Assembly: GCA_038248505.1 (NCBI GenBank)
Contig: JBBRXJ010000001.1
Span: forward strand, 62,001 to 126,000
DNA length: 64,000 nucleotides
From: JBBRXJ01 sp038248505
GTDB lineage: Bacteria; Bacteroidota; Bacteroidia; Bacteroidales; JBBRXJ01
Reading direction: 5' to 3'
Position 1 is the stretch's first letter, and each line of letters opens with the position of its first letter. Shown here piece by piece: positions 18,804 through 27,994 of the stretch. The translations under genes and the position numbers were made by a program. Under the pieces are notes generated by a model, which had not been told where the DNA came from, made no database searches, and worked only from the letters and a program-made list of their open reading frames with translations.

Positions 18804-19184
18804 ATGGAAGCAGTTAAGATAATGGATACGGATGATACCCCAAAGATAATTCTTGATCCGGATAATGATGTGTTTGAGGTTTCGGGAAGATCTTTGCCAG
18901 AGGATGTAGCTTCATTTTATAGTCCAATCCTTTCATGGCTTGATAGATACTCACAAAATCCGAATGGGATAACAGTGTTTACGTTTAAGCTTGTTTATTT
19001 CAATACAGCATCATCAAAAGCATTGCTTGATATTTTAATGAAGCTTGAAGAACTACACGAAGGTGGTCATGAAGTTTTAATTAAATGGTACTTCCCAGAT
19101 GATGATGAGGATATGGAGGAAGCTGGTCAAGAGTATGCTGAAATTGTAGATATACCATTTGAACAAATCAGTTACTCAATGTAA
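18804..19184 (+). CDS. siaC: SiaC-like regulatory phosphoprotein (DUF1987)
   Basis: 126 residues, the family's usual size. Hallmarks: VSGRSLPEDVASFYSPILSW (26-45) and FKLVYFNTASSKALLDIL (61-78). The Thr in YFNTASS is residue 68, the same number as the Thr phosphorylated in Pseudomonas SiaC. In that system the unphosphorylated form activates a diguanylate cyclase (SiaD). No GGDEF protein follows here; the next gene is an ABC transporter, so the target may differ. The acidic C-terminal stretch (DDDEDMEEAGQE) is notable. Confidence 0.88.
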   Translation: MEAVKIMDTDDTPKIILDPDNDVFEVSGRSLPEDVASFYSPILSWLDRYSQNPNGITVFTFKLVYFNTASSKALLDILMKLEELHEGGHEVLIKWYFPDDDEDMEEAGQEYAEIVDIPFEQISYSM

Positions 19185-19216
19185 TCATTATGCTTTTTAA
19201 GCCTTAAAAAAACACC

Positions 19217-22200
19217 ATGAGTGAAGAAATTCTAAAAGCACTAATGCAATTGTTTGCCCTCATTGCCAAGCAAGATGAGGGTGCGCAATCAAATGAAAGA
19301 AATTTCGTGTTGACATTTCTTACAAAACAACTGAATGAAGAAAAGGTTCAAGAATACATTGCTCTTTTCGATAAACAGTCTGGTGTTGAGGAAGAGGACG
19401 GAGGCGAAAAAAAAGAAATTAAATTAACCTCGGTAAAGGATTCCGTTAAAATTCTTGGTATCTGTAAAAAGATAAACAAAACGCTTACTCAGGAGCAAAA
19501 AGTAGTTGTTTTAGTACGCTTATTTGAAATGGTGGCTGCTGATCGAAAATTTAGTGATCAGCGAATAGCGATTATTAATATTGTTGCAGAGGTGTTTAAG
19601 TTCACAAAAGAAGAATACAATTCCATTCGTGATTTTGTGGTTGAAACTGAACCGCTAAAAGTGGAAGATCATAGTGACATGTTAATCATTGATGATAATC
19701 AACAAAAGTATGCTTCTGCTAAACAAATTCATACAGAGAAATTAGATGGAGCACTTTTTGTGTTGCATGTTAATAGCGTTAATTTATACTTTTTGAAATA
19801 TACAGGAGGTGAAGATTTATATCTAAACGGATTGGGTATTAATAATAGAAGTATTTATTTACTTGCAAGTGGAAGTACTGTTAAAATGCCCAAGGGACGT
19901 CCAATTTATTACTCCGATGTAGTAAGTCATTTTTTGGCTGATACCTCGGCAAATAAATTATCCTACGAGGCCGAAAACCTCATCTATAAATTTCCTACAG
20001 GAACACTTGGGGTAAATAATGTTAGCTTTTCTGAAGAACATGGAAAGTTAATAGGAATAATGGGTGTTAGTGGTGCAGGAAAAACAACATTACTAAATGT
20101 TTTAAGTGGCGTTACTAGTCCAAATGAAGGTGCTGTTCTAATTAATGGTTATAGTCTTCACAAGGAAAAGGATAAGGTAGAAGGCGTTATAGGTTTAATT
20201 CCACAAGATGATTTGCTTATTGAAGAATTAACAGTTTTTCAAAACCTATACTATAATGCCAAACTTTGTTTTAAAGATAAAACGGAGGAAGAGCTCAATG
20301 GAATGGTAGAAAAGACCCTCGTAAGTTTAGGGCTTTTTGATTATAAGCACTTAAAAGTGGGTTCGCCTATGAATAAAACCATTAGTGGCGGGCAGCGTAA
20401 ACGTTTAAATATTGCTCTTGAGTTAATTCGTGAACCATCCATTTTATTTGTTGATGAACCTACCTCAGGATTGTCATCGCGCGATAGTGAGAATGTAATG
20501 GATCTCTTACGAGAACTTTCATTAAAAGGTAAATTGATATTTGTAGTAATACATCAGCCATCATCTGAAATATATAAGATGTTTGATAAGATGATGATAT
20601 TGGATGTAGGTGGTTTAATGATTTATTACGGAAATCCAATAGAAGCTATCATGTATTTCAAACGCATGGATGCTCAGATAAATAGCGAGGTGGGTGAATG
20701 TCAGACATGCGGTACAGTAAATCCAGAGCTAATATTTAATATTATTGAAGCCAAGGTGGTAGATGAGTTTGGTAATTATACAAACACACGAAAAGTGAGT
20801 GCCAAACGATGGGAAGAAAATTTTCTGAAGCATGTTAAGATGGATAAGGTGGAAAAGATAAAAGAGAAACCACCTAAGTCGCTAAATATTCCTAATTGGA
20901 TAAAGCAAGTAGCAATATATACTGTACGTGATTTCCTTTCAAAGGTAAGTAACAAGCAATATATTATTTTAAACTTAACCGAAGCTCCTTTATTGGGTTT
21001 TATTCTCGCATACATTATTCGGTATATTGCTGACCCAAACTCAAATACATATATATATAGAGAAAATGAGAACATACCAATCTATGTTTTCATGGCCTTA
21101 ATTGTAGCTCTATTTTTAGGTTTGACAGTGAGTGCGGAAGAGATTTTTAGAGACAAAAAGATTCTTAAACGAGAGAGTTTTCTCAACCTTAGTAAGAGCA
21201 GCTATTTAGTATCAAAAATTGTAATACTATTTAGTCTTTCAGCTATTCAAGCATTGTTTTTTGTTTTAATTGCTAATACCATTCTTGATATACGTGGAAT
21301 GAACTTATATTATTGGTTTGCACTTTTTACAACCGCTTGTTTTGCAAATATGATGGGTTTAAATATATCGGCAACTTTTAATTCGGTTGTAACTATTTAT
21401 ATTATAATTCCGTTAGTAATGATACCCATGATGGTACTAAGTGGGGCAATGTTTGAGTTTGATAAATTAAATAGAACTATTAGTAGCGTTTCAAAGGTTC
21501 CTTTAATTGCAGAACTTATGCCAACTAAATGGTCTTATGAAGCAATTATGGTAAAACAATTTAAGGATAACAAGTACGAATCCTATTTTTATGAATATGA
21601 AAGAGATATCAGTATTGCTGATTTTAAGCAAGTTTATTGTATTCCTGAAACACAAAAACGACTTGATGATTGTATTCGCGAGTTGAAGAAAGAGAATAAG
21701 ATAGTTAATACTGGTGATGCTCTCAAATTAGTGCAGTATGAAGTGTCACGTGAATCGGAGAATAATAAACTACATAAATTTAGTTTTTTGTCAAAGTTAA
21801 ATGTAGACTCTTTTAATATTGATGTAGCCTATGAGGTACGTGACTATCTCGATAATGTTAGCCTGTATTATTCAACTTTATTTGAGGAAGCTACTGCGAA
21901 GAAAGAAAAAGTTTTATCGCACATGCTTACAAAAGACGAAAAACTTTATACCGAAATATATGATGCTTATTACAATGAAAGTGTATCAGACTTAGTGAAG
22001 AAAGTGTTCGAAAAGAAGAAGATTATTGAAAATAATTTCGAGCTGGTACAACAAACCGATCCTGTATTTCAATATCCGGTGGTGCGAGGATATTTCGACT
22101 TAAGGGCTCATTTTTATGCACCTGTAAAACATTTTATGGGAAATTATTATGACACATTTTGGTTTAATATGATCGTAATATGGTTATTTACAGTTTTTTT

Positions 22201-22270
22201 CTATTTTTCATTGTACTATGAGCTATTAAAACGATTAATGGGAGTATTTGAGAAAAAAAGCATAGTGTGA
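19217..22270 (+). CDS. TerB-like/ABC transporter fusion, ABCG-type
   Basis: 1017 residues. The N-terminal part (1-150) is an all-helical acidic TerB-like domain (LFALIAKQDEGAQSNERNFV, VAADRKFSDQR). A beta-rich region (150-240) that may be FHA-like follows. The ATPase domain (about 255-480) has Walker A GVSGAGKT (about 282), signature ISGGQRKR (about 388), Walker B ILFVDEPTSGLS and the switch His in VIHQPSSE. An ABC2-type membrane domain (about 575-740, six helices) is followed by a long soluble charged region (760-980) and a final helix near 990-1010. The ATPase-then-membrane order and the 'DEPTSGLSS' motif match the ABCG/White half-transporter class, which works as a dimer. Substrate unknown. 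It is the last gene of the operon, 32 bases after siaC, and a plausible output of the switch. Confidence 0.88.
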   Translation: MSEEILKALMQLFALIAKQDEGAQSNERNFVLTFLTKQLNEEKVQEYIALFDKQSGVEEEDGGEKKEIKLTSVKDSVKILGICKKINKTLTQEQKVVVLVRLFEMVAADRKFSDQRIAIINIVAEVFKFTKEEYNSIRDFVVETEPLKVEDHSDMLIIDDNQQKYASAKQIHTEKLDGALFVLHVNSVNLYFLKYTGGEDLYLNGLGINNRSIYLLASGSTVKMPKGRPIYYSDVVSHFLADTSANKLSYEAENLIYKFPTGTLGVNNVSFSEEHGKLIGIMGVSGAGKTTLLNVLSGVTSPNEGAVLINGYSLHKEKDKVEGVIGLIPQDDLLIEELTVFQNLYYNAKLCFKDKTEEELNGMVEKTLVSLGLFDYKHLKVGSPMNKTISGGQRKRLNIALELIREPSILFVDEPTSGLSSRDSENVMDLLRELSLKGKLIFVVIHQPSSEIYKMFDKMMILDVGGLMIYYGNPIEAIMYFKRMDAQINSEVGECQTCGTVNPELIFNIIEAKVVDEFGNYTNTRKVSAKRWEENFLKHVKMDKVEKIKEKPPKSLNIPNWIKQVAIYTVRDFLSKVSNKQYIILNLTEAPLLGFILAYIIRYIADPNSNTYIYRENENIPIYVFMALIVALFLGLTVSAEEIFRDKKILKRESFLNLSKSSYLVSKIVILFSLSAIQALFFVLIANTILDIRGMNLYYWFALFTTACFANMMGLNISATFNSVVTIYIIIPLVMIPMMVLSGAMFEFDKLNRTISSVSKVPLIAELMPTKWSYEAIMVKQFKDNKYESYFYEYERDISIADFKQVYCIPETQKRLDDCIRELKKENKIVNTGDALKLVQYEVSRESENNKLHKFSFLSKLNVDSFNIDVAYEVRDYLDNVSLYYSTLFEEATAKKEKVLSHMLTKDEKLYTEIYDAYYNESVSDLVKKVFEKKKIIENNFELVQQTDPVFQYPVVRGYFDLRAHFYAPVKHFMGNYYDTFWFNMIVIWLFTVFFYFSLYYELLKRLMGVFEKKSIV

Positions 22271-22294
22271 ACTATGATTTTTTATTAAAATTGC

Positions 22295-22302
22295 TAAATT
22301 TG
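22295..22302 (+). promoter_or_regulatory. Candidate -7 box of the lipoprotein gene
   Basis: TAAATTTG matches TAnnTTTG and lies 19 bases before the ATG, in the 51-base gap after the ABC gene. It suggests the two following genes have their own promoter; no -33 TTG is clear. Confidence 0.4.
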
Positions 22303-22321
22303 TAATTACTAAGATTATATC

Positions 22322-23236
22322 ATGATCAGGTTGTTAATTTCGATATGTATTATTATTGGTTCAGTGCTATTTACCTCATGCAATTCATGCAGTAGTAAAA
22401 AGGATTCATTTGACATTCCTGATTCACTTACCCAAGGACAAGATCAGCCTTTAGAGGTTTCTTCAGAGGCTATGGAGAATATTGTACAGAATATTGCATC
22501 ACCAGTTGAAATGGCTGCTCTGATTAAGAGTTTGGGCGTTCCTTTTAATAAAGATTATGTTGCTACTACGGATAATGTTGACAGTTATGCATCAAGTTAT
22601 ACCAAAGCTTTTAATTTAGGAGTATTTGGTGCTGATCTGGGTTATATCAATATGTATAACAAAACAACCGCTGTACTTGAATATATATCCGCCATCAAAA
22701 CATTAGCGGATGGGGTGAATGTTGGGCAGTTTTTTGATTTTAGCACACTAAAACGTTTGGCGAGCAATAGTTCAAACCTTGATTCTATGATGTACATTTC
22801 TGTTCATAGTTTCAATAAGATGGACTCTTATTTGCGTAAAAATAAAAGAAGTAATCTTTCTGCAATAATGATAGCGGGAGTTTGGATTGAAGGTCTTTAT
22901 TTAGGCACTCAAGTAGCCAAAGCACATCCAACGGAAAGACTTATTCAATCTATTGGTGAGCAAAAAATGATTATGAGTGAGTTGATGTTGATATTGGAAA
23001 ATTACAAACAAGATAAATTTATAGCCGATCTTATTGTTGATATAAAGGTTGTAAAACACGAATTTGATAATATTAAAATAACTATAGAAGTTGGTGAACC
23101 TGAATCTGTTGTTAAGGATGGTCGATTAACCATCATACAACATGAGAAAAGCACAGCAAATGTGACTCCAGAGCAGATGAAGGAAATTATTGCCAAAACT
23201 GAGTTAGTGAGAAATAAACTGATCAACCTTAAGTAA
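22322..23236 (+). CDS. Conserved lipoprotein of unknown function
   Basis: 304 residues with a lipoprotein signal (MIRLLISICIIIGSVLFTSC, lipobox FTSC, Cys20). The mature part is mostly helical: SSEAMENIVQNIASPVEMAALIKSLG, YTKAFNLGVFGADLGYINMYN and IMIAGVWIEGLYLGTQVA. I recognise the general look of a Bacteroidota conserved family but not a function. It is followed after 9 bases by another exported protein, so the two form an operon. It may relate to the upstream transporter only by position. Confidence 0.75.
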   Translation: MIRLLISICIIIGSVLFTSCNSCSSKKDSFDIPDSLTQGQDQPLEVSSEAMENIVQNIASPVEMAALIKSLGVPFNKDYVATTDNVDSYASSYTKAFNLGVFGADLGYINMYNKTTAVLEYISAIKTLADGVNVGQFFDFSTLKRLASNSSNLDSMMYISVHSFNKMDSYLRKNKRSNLSAIMIAGVWIEGLYLGTQVAKAHPTERLIQSIGEQKMIMSELMLILENYKQDKFIADLIVDIKVVKHEFDNIKITIEVGEPESVVKDGRLTIIQHEKSTANVTPEQMKEIIAKTELVRNKLINLK

Positions 23237-23245
23237 TAAATTATT

Positions 23246-23701
23246 ATGAATATGAAAAGGGTATTGAATGTTATAGCGGTAGTTCTTGCTTTATCTGGCT
23301 ATCCCATTCATGTATTTGCTCAGCCACAAGATGTGCTGGTAGATATGTGCGCCTCGAAAGCTGGTGATGATGCAACATACCTTAAAGATTTTGTTGTTGA
23401 GTTGCAAGCTGCTGGCCCAGGTGAAAAAGAGCCTGTTGCCAAATTTTCAATGGTATTGAGTGGTGGTACTTTATATCGATTTTCAATATGTAATGCAGAA
23501 GACTCTCCTGGTGAAGGAATCATTCGTTTATTTGATACTACTAAAATGATTGCTAGTAACTACCTTGAATCGAGTGCTCAAATGTTTACGTCATTCGATT
23601 TTTCATGTCAGAAAACAGGCGTATATCATGTGTTTATATCATTTAAGGAAGGAAAACAAGGGTCGGGAATTGGTATTCTATCTTTTATAAAGAAGCTTTA
23701 A
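23246..23701 (+). CDS. Small exported protein of unknown function
   Basis: 151 residues with a signal peptide (about 1-26, ending HVFAQ). The mature domain looks like a beta-sandwich: FVVELQAAGPGEKEPVAKFSMVLSGGTLYRFSIC, GIIRLFDTTKMIASNY and GVYHVFISFKEGKQGSGIGIL. The pattern resembles a jelly-roll or pre-peptidase-like periplasmic domain, but I cannot assign a family. It ends 1 base before the convergent lplA stop, leaving no room for a separate terminator. Confidence 0.7.
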   Translation: MNMKRVLNVIAVVLALSGYPIHVFAQPQDVLVDMCASKAGDDATYLKDFVVELQAAGPGEKEPVAKFSMVLSGGTLYRFSICNAEDSPGEGIIRLFDTTKMIASNYLESSAQMFTSFDFSCQKTGVYHVFISFKEGKQGSGIGILSFIKKL

Positions 23702-23702
23702 A

Positions 23703-24611
23703 CTAGAACAGAAAGCGTCTAATTTCTTCTCGTATATTATTCCTACTGATTAATGCCTTATCGAGATTTTCTCTCAGCAGTTTACAGTTACTTAGTAATT
23801 TTTGAATTTCAAGCTCAGGAGAGTCAACTGATTTGATGATACCTTTTTCAATATTTAATATAATGGTTTCTTGTATTTTCAAGCTAAATGTTGGACCAGA
23901 AGCGTAATTCCAATCCCATGCTTGATACTTGTTTTTAGCAATCGTTGAAATTTGATTCTTCGCTTTTTCGTTTATATTTATTGGTTTTAAAGCTCCAATA
24001 TGAACGGAAATATATTTCTTAATTTCATCTTGTAATGCCTCTATTGTTTTAATAAACGTGTGTGTTTTAATATTTATAACCTCTGCGGGGGTAGATTTTA
24101 CAGCCTTATCATTTATAATGGCAGGACTTTTAAGAATGTTTGACATTATTGATAAATTGGAGTTGAAGAGCAAAGTTCCGTGGTGCATTATCTTGTTTCT
24201 GCTTATGTGTTCTGCATTTCCGCTTATCTTAGTATTACCCATGTAAATGCTGTTGTTGCCATCATAGCGCGTATCTAGTGCTAAGGTTTTTAAAAACCCG
24301 ATAAGTATGTCAGAATATTCTTTATGTTCTGTTTGCTTATTAAATTTGTTAGAACGAATAAAACAAATATTTAGGTTGCCGTGATCATGATATACAGTAC
24401 CTCCGCCGCTTAATCGTCGGTATATTTCAATATTATTATTTTGAGCAAAGGGATGGTTTACTTCAGCAAAAATATTCTGATTGCGTCCAATGATTACGGC
24501 AGGTTTGTTGATATATAGAAAGCAAATGGATTCATTTGTTGTTTCAAAGAGATATTCTTCTGTTGCAAGATTTAGGGCAGGATCATCACTTTTGCTTTGG
24601 TAAAATAGCAT
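23703..24611 (-). CDS. lplA: Lipoate-protein ligase A family protein
   Basis: 302 residues. The catalytic fold motifs are clear: DPALNLATEEYLF (10-22), AVIIGRNQNIFAEVN and the lipoyl-AMP binding loop RRLSGGGTVYHDHGN (65-79), then the Lys in NTKISGNAEHISR that contacts lipoate. It attaches lipoate to the E2 subunits and GcvH in the cytosol. It is slightly shorter than the usual 330 or so residues, with a reduced C-terminal accessory domain ending in helical sequence. Last gene of the hpt-adk-obgE-PAP2-lplA run, 10 bases after the PAP2 gene. Confidence 0.92.
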   Translation of the reverse strand: MLFYQSKSDDPALNLATEEYLFETTNESICFLYINKPAVIIGRNQNIFAEVNHPFAQNNNIEIYRRLSGGGTVYHDHGNLNICFIRSNKFNKQTEHKEYSDILIGFLKTLALDTRYDGNNSIYMGNTKISGNAEHISRNKIMHHGTLLFNSNLSIMSNILKSPAIINDKAVKSTPAEVINIKTHTFIKTIEALQDEIKKYISVHIGALKPININEKAKNQISTIAKNKYQAWDWNYASGPTFSLKIQETIILNIEKGIIKSVDSPELEIQKLLSNCKLLRENLDKALISRNNIREEIRRFLF

Positions 24612-24621
24612 ACACAGCTTT

Positions 24622-25179
24622 TTAATTAATATGTATGAATCGTTGCTGTATCACATACAATCTCCAAGCGAGAAGGGAGCCTAGAAGTGCTCCGCAAAAT
24701 ACATCGGCAGGATAATGTACTCCTAAATAAATCCTGGAGTACGAAACAAATGCTGCCCATACTATGAGTAATATGCTAATCCAATTTTTTCGTAAATAAA
24801 AGGCCAATAGAATGGCAACTGCAAATGAATTTGCGGCATGCGATGATACAAAACCAAACAGACCACCACATTTATTATTTACTAAATGGATCAAGCCATT
24901 TAATTCAGGCTGATGACAAGGGCGAAGTCGCTGGAAAATATCTTTAAATAAATGTACCGAAATTTGATCGGCTAAAATAACAGCAAGAATTATAGTAAAA
25001 ATTGGTATGTAACTTTTTTGCCGATACTTATATATAAGCAGTGCTAATAGAAGAAGGTATACTGGAATCCATTCTTTTTTTCCTGAAGCGAAAACAAAGA
25101 TAGTATCCCAAATTGAGTTGTTATTTCCATTGATAAATAGAAAGAGTTTCTTATCTATATTCAACAGATATTCAATCAT
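24622..25179 (-). CDS. PAP2 family membrane phosphatase
   Basis: 185 residues with five or six hydrophobic helices. The three PAP2 motifs are present: KDIFQRLRP (K-x6-RP), SSHAANS (the usual PSGH is SSHA here) and [13 protein letters not shown] (SRxxxxxHxxxD). It would dephosphorylate lipid phosphates such as undecaprenyl diphosphate or phosphatidylglycerol phosphate, or act on lipid A; the substrate is not decided by the sequence. The start overlaps the obgE stop by four bases (ATGA), so translation is coupled. Confidence 0.9.
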   Translation of the reverse strand: MIEYLLNIDKKLFLFINGNNNSIWDTIFVFASGKKEWIPVYLLLLALLIYKYRQKSYIPIFTIILAVILADQISVHLFKDIFQRLRPCHQPELNGLIHLVNNKCGGLFGFVSSHAANSFAVAILLAFYLRKNWISILLIVWAAFVSYSRIYLGVHYPADVFCGALLGSLLAWRLYVIQQRFIHIN

Positions 25180-26171
25180 GCTTCATCGTTTAATACTGTC
25201 CACAAGCGTTTTTTAAGGACATCTAGACCTTCGCCTGTAACCGATGAAATGAATACGGTATCAACATCGGGAAGTTTTTTCTTAACATTTCTTAATAATG
25301 CTTCATCAGCAGTATCTATTTTTGAAATGGTTAAGATGCGTGTTTTGTCAAGTAATTCAGGGTTGTACTTTTCAAGTTCGTTGAGCAGTATTTTATATTC
25401 TTTTTTGATACTTGGACTATCAATAGGGATCATAAACAAGAGTACTGAATTACGTTCAATGTGTCGTAGAAATCGAAGTCCAAGGCCTTTACCCTCATGT
25501 GCCCCTTCAATAATGCCAGGTATATCAGCCATAACAAAAGAGCTATCGCCATGGTATTTAACAATACCTAAATTAGGTACGAGAGTAGTAAAAGGATAAT
25601 TCGCAATTTTAGGTTTTGCCGCTGTTACCGAAGCAAGCAATGTTGATTTACCTGCATTAGGGAAACCAACAAGACCTACATCAGCTAATACTTTAAGTTC
25701 GAGTACTACCCAATCTTCTTGACCTTCGCCACCAGGTTGTGCAAAACGTGGCGTACGATGGGTTGCTGTTTTAAAATAGGCATTTCCCATACCACCGCGA
25801 CCACCAGGCATTAAAACTATTTGCTGACCGTGTTCGGTAATTTCAATTATTTTTTCTTCTGTTTCCGGATTTTTGGCAATAGTTCCCAGTGGTACTTCAA
25901 CAATAATATCAGGGCCATTAGCTCCTGTTGAATTATCTCCAGTACCACCAGCGCCATCTTTTGCATAAATATGCTTGGTGTATTTAAGATGCAAAAGTGT
26001 CCACAATTGCTTGTTACCTTTTAATATAATGCTGCCACCTTTACCACCATTACCGCCGTCGGGGCCGCCAAGTGGAAAGTATTTGATACGTCTCATGTGA
26101 ACAGAACCAGCACCGCCGTGCCCTGATTTGAAAAGTATTTTAACGTAATCAATAAAATTTGTTTCAGACAT
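25176..26171 (-). CDS. obgE: GTPase ObgE/CgtA
   Basis: 331 residues from the ATG at 26171 ([12 protein letters not shown]). A longer frame to 26213 exists, but its extra 14 residues lie over a terminator hairpin, so this start is preferred. The glycine-rich Obg domain (about 1-155: [37 protein letters not shown]) is followed by the G domain with [33 protein letters not shown] and SKID (NKxD replaced by SKID). It binds the 50S subunit and acts in ribosome maturation and stress control. It has no long C-terminal extension, as is common in Bacteroidota. Confidence 0.96.
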   Translation of the reverse strand: MSETNFIDYVKILFKSGHGGAGSVHMRRIKYFPLGGPDGGNGGKGGSIILKGNKQLWTLLHLKYTKHIYAKDGAGGTGDNSTGANGPDIIVEVPLGTIAKNPETEEKIIEITEHGQQIVLMPGGRGGMGNAYFKTATHRTPRFAQPGGEGQEDWVVLELKVLADVGLVGFPNAGKSTLLASVTAAKPKIANYPFTTLVPNLGIVKYHGDSSFVMADIPGIIEGAHEGKGLGLRFLRHIERNSVLLFMIPIDSPSIKKEYKILLNELEKYNPELLDKTRILTISKIDTADEALLRNVKKKLPDVDTVFISSVTGEGLDVLKKRLWTVLNDEA

Positions 26172-26186
26172 TATAGTATATTTAAA

Positions 26187-26224
26187 ATAAAACAGACCTG
26201 TCATGTTTGACAAGTCTGTTTTAT
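26187..26224 (-). terminator. Hairpin between adk and obgE
   Basis: A 17-base inverted repeat (arms 26187-26203 and 26208-26224, one mismatch) with an A/T-rich base follows adk on the minus strand. It is a likely terminator or attenuator that separates hpt-adk from obgE-PAP2-lplA transcription. Confidence 0.65.
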
Positions 26225-26240
26225 TTTGATGTGAAATTTT

Positions 26241-26816
26241 TTATTTGCTAGTATCAATTGCTGTACAAATGTCAGCAAAAATTGTATCTATTGAACCAGT
26301 ACCATTTATACCGCGGTGTTTATTCTGTTCGGCGTAATAATTAATAACAGGCAATGTTTCTTTATTGTAAACCTTAATACGGTTTTCAATAATACTCACG
26401 TCTTTATCATCCTCACGACCGCTGTCCTTACCTCTGTTTAAAAGGCGTTTTACTAATTCGTCGTGTGCAACTTCAAGCGAAATCATTACGCTTATAGCTG
26501 TTTTGTTGGCATTTAGTAATTCGTCAAGTGCGTTTGCTTGAGCGGTAGTACGAGGGAAACCATCAAAAATAAAGCCTTTTGCAGCGGTTTCTTTTTGAAT
26601 ACGAGCACCAATCATTCCAATAACAACGCTATCAGGAACTAATTCGCCTTTTTCCATAAAAGCCTTAGCTTCCATGCCTAGTTTTGATTTTGCAGCTATT
26701 TCACTACGAAGAAGGTCGCCTGTGGAGAGGTGAACCAGTTTGTATTTAGCAATCAGCTTTTCAGCTTGCGTTCCTTTGCCGGCACCCGGAGGGCCAAAGA
26801 GTACAATATTGAGCAT
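26241..26816 (-). CDS. adk: Adenylate kinase
   Basis: 191 residues, the short (zinc-less) form. P-loop GPPGAGKGTQ (8-17), STGDLLRSE (AMP site), FDGFPRTTAQ and a short LID region around RGKDSGREDDKDVSIIENRI. It interconverts 2 ADP with ATP and AMP in the cytosol. It sits 20 bases after hpt, the order seen in many Bacteroidota, and is followed by a hairpin. Confidence 0.97.
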   Translation of the reverse strand: MLNIVLFGPPGAGKGTQAEKLIAKYKLVHLSTGDLLRSEIAAKSKLGMEAKAFMEKGELVPDSVVIGMIGARIQKETAAKGFIFDGFPRTTAQANALDELLNANKTAISVMISLEVAHDELVKRLLNRGKDSGREDDKDVSIIENRIKVYNKETLPVINYYAEQNKHRGINGTGSIDTIFADICTAIDTSK

Positions 26817-26836
26817 AATGTAAAATTATTTTATTA

Positions 26837-27376
26837 TTAGATTTGTATGTAAATACTCTCGAGATTTCTGCCTAATGCATTGAAATCCATGCCGTATCCG
26901 ATTACAAAGCGGTCAGGAATTTCTCTGCCAAGATAATCAATTTTAAGATTTGTTTTGCAGCATTCGGGCTTAAACAATAGGCTTGCTATTTTTATTTTGT
27001 GAGCGCCTTTGTTTTTTAACTCATTAATAATGAATGATACCGTGAGCCCCGTATCGATAATATCTTCTAAAAGCACTATCGTTTTTCCTGTAATATCTTC
27101 ATCTAAGCCTATTAGATTTTTAACAGAACCGCTGCTAGTGGTGCCGCTATAAGAGCTACATTTTATAAAAGAGATGCTACAGGGTTGTTTTATTTTACGT
27201 ATCACGTCGGATGCGAATATAAAAGCACCATTTAATACGGCAATAAAGAGAATTTCCTGCCCTTTAAAGTCATTTTCAATTGAAGATGCTATTTTACTAG
27301 TAATCTGATCAATTTCATCAGATGATATAAAGGTTTGGAAATCTTTTCCTAAAAGACTAATTTTATCCATTGGCAT
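26837..27376 (-). CDS. hpt: Hypoxanthine phosphoribosyltransferase
   Basis: 179 residues. The PRPP-binding motif is VLLEDIIDTGLTVSFI (about 105-120) with the catalytic Asp pair, and FIAVLNGAFIFASDV is the N-terminal loop. FVIGYGMDFN near the end contacts the base. It salvages hypoxanthine (and guanine) to nucleotides. The start could be Met1 or Met3. Divergent from purE across 101 bases, so purine salvage and synthesis genes share one control region. Confidence 0.94.
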   Translation of the reverse strand: MPMDKISLLGKDFQTFISSDEIDQITSKIASSIENDFKGQEILFIAVLNGAFIFASDVIRKIKQPCSISFIKCSSYSGTTSSGSVKNLIGLDEDITGKTIVLLEDIIDTGLTVSFIINELKNKGAHKIKIASLLFKPECCKTNLKIDYLGREIPDRFVIGYGMDFNALGRNLESIYIQI

Positions 27377-27477
27377 GAATTTAATAATAAAAGATAGAAT
27401 TTGTAAAAGAAATCAAATGATAGTTGATGATTTACTAAATTAGCAATAATTTTAAGCAAAAATAAAACAAAATACAA

Positions 27478-27984
27478 ATGAAAGCAAGAGTAAGCATTAT
27501 TATGGGTAGCACATCAGATATGCCCGTGATGCAAAAAGCGGCAGAGATTTTAAATGAGATGGAAGTACCATTTGAGATATTTGCATTAAGTGCACATCGT
27601 ACCCCCGAGGAGGTAAAAAGCTTTGCAACTCAGGCAGAGAGCAATGGGGTGCAGGTAATTATTGCTGCTGCAGGCATGGCAGCACATTTACCAGGTGTGA
27701 TTGCTTCGCTTACAAAACTTCCGGTTATTGGAGTTCCAATAAATGCATCGCTTGATGGAATGGATGCTTTACTGGCTATTGTACAAATGCCTCCTGGTAT
27801 TCCGGTTGCAACGGTTGGTATAAACGCCTCGTTAAATGCTGGAATATTGGCTATTCAAATGCTTTCTCTATCAGACGCTGCGCTTGCAAGTCGACTCAAA
27901 AAATATAAAGATAGCTTGAAAGAAAAAGTGGTTAAAGCGAATGAAGAGTTGAAAGAGGTAAAGTTTCAATACAAGGTCAATTAA
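27478..27984 (+). CDS. purE: N5-carboxyaminoimidazole ribonucleotide mutase PurE
   Basis: 168 residues, class I PurE. The signature IIMGSTSDMPVMQKAAEIL (8-26), the catalytic loop FALSAHRTPEEV (His in SAHR), AAGMAAHLPGVIAS and the GVPINASLDGMDALLAIVQMPPGIPVATVGI region are all present. It converts N5-CAIR to CAIR in purine synthesis. No purK lies in this window. It is followed after 10 bases by an SDR gene. Confidence 0.97.
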   Translation: MKARVSIIMGSTSDMPVMQKAAEILNEMEVPFEIFALSAHRTPEEVKSFATQAESNGVQVIIAAAGMAAHLPGVIASLTKLPVIGVPINASLDGMDALLAIVQMPPGIPVATVGINASLNAGILAIQMLSLSDAALASRLKKYKDSLKEKVVKANEELKEVKFQYKVN

Positions 27985-27994
27985 TAGACCAACA

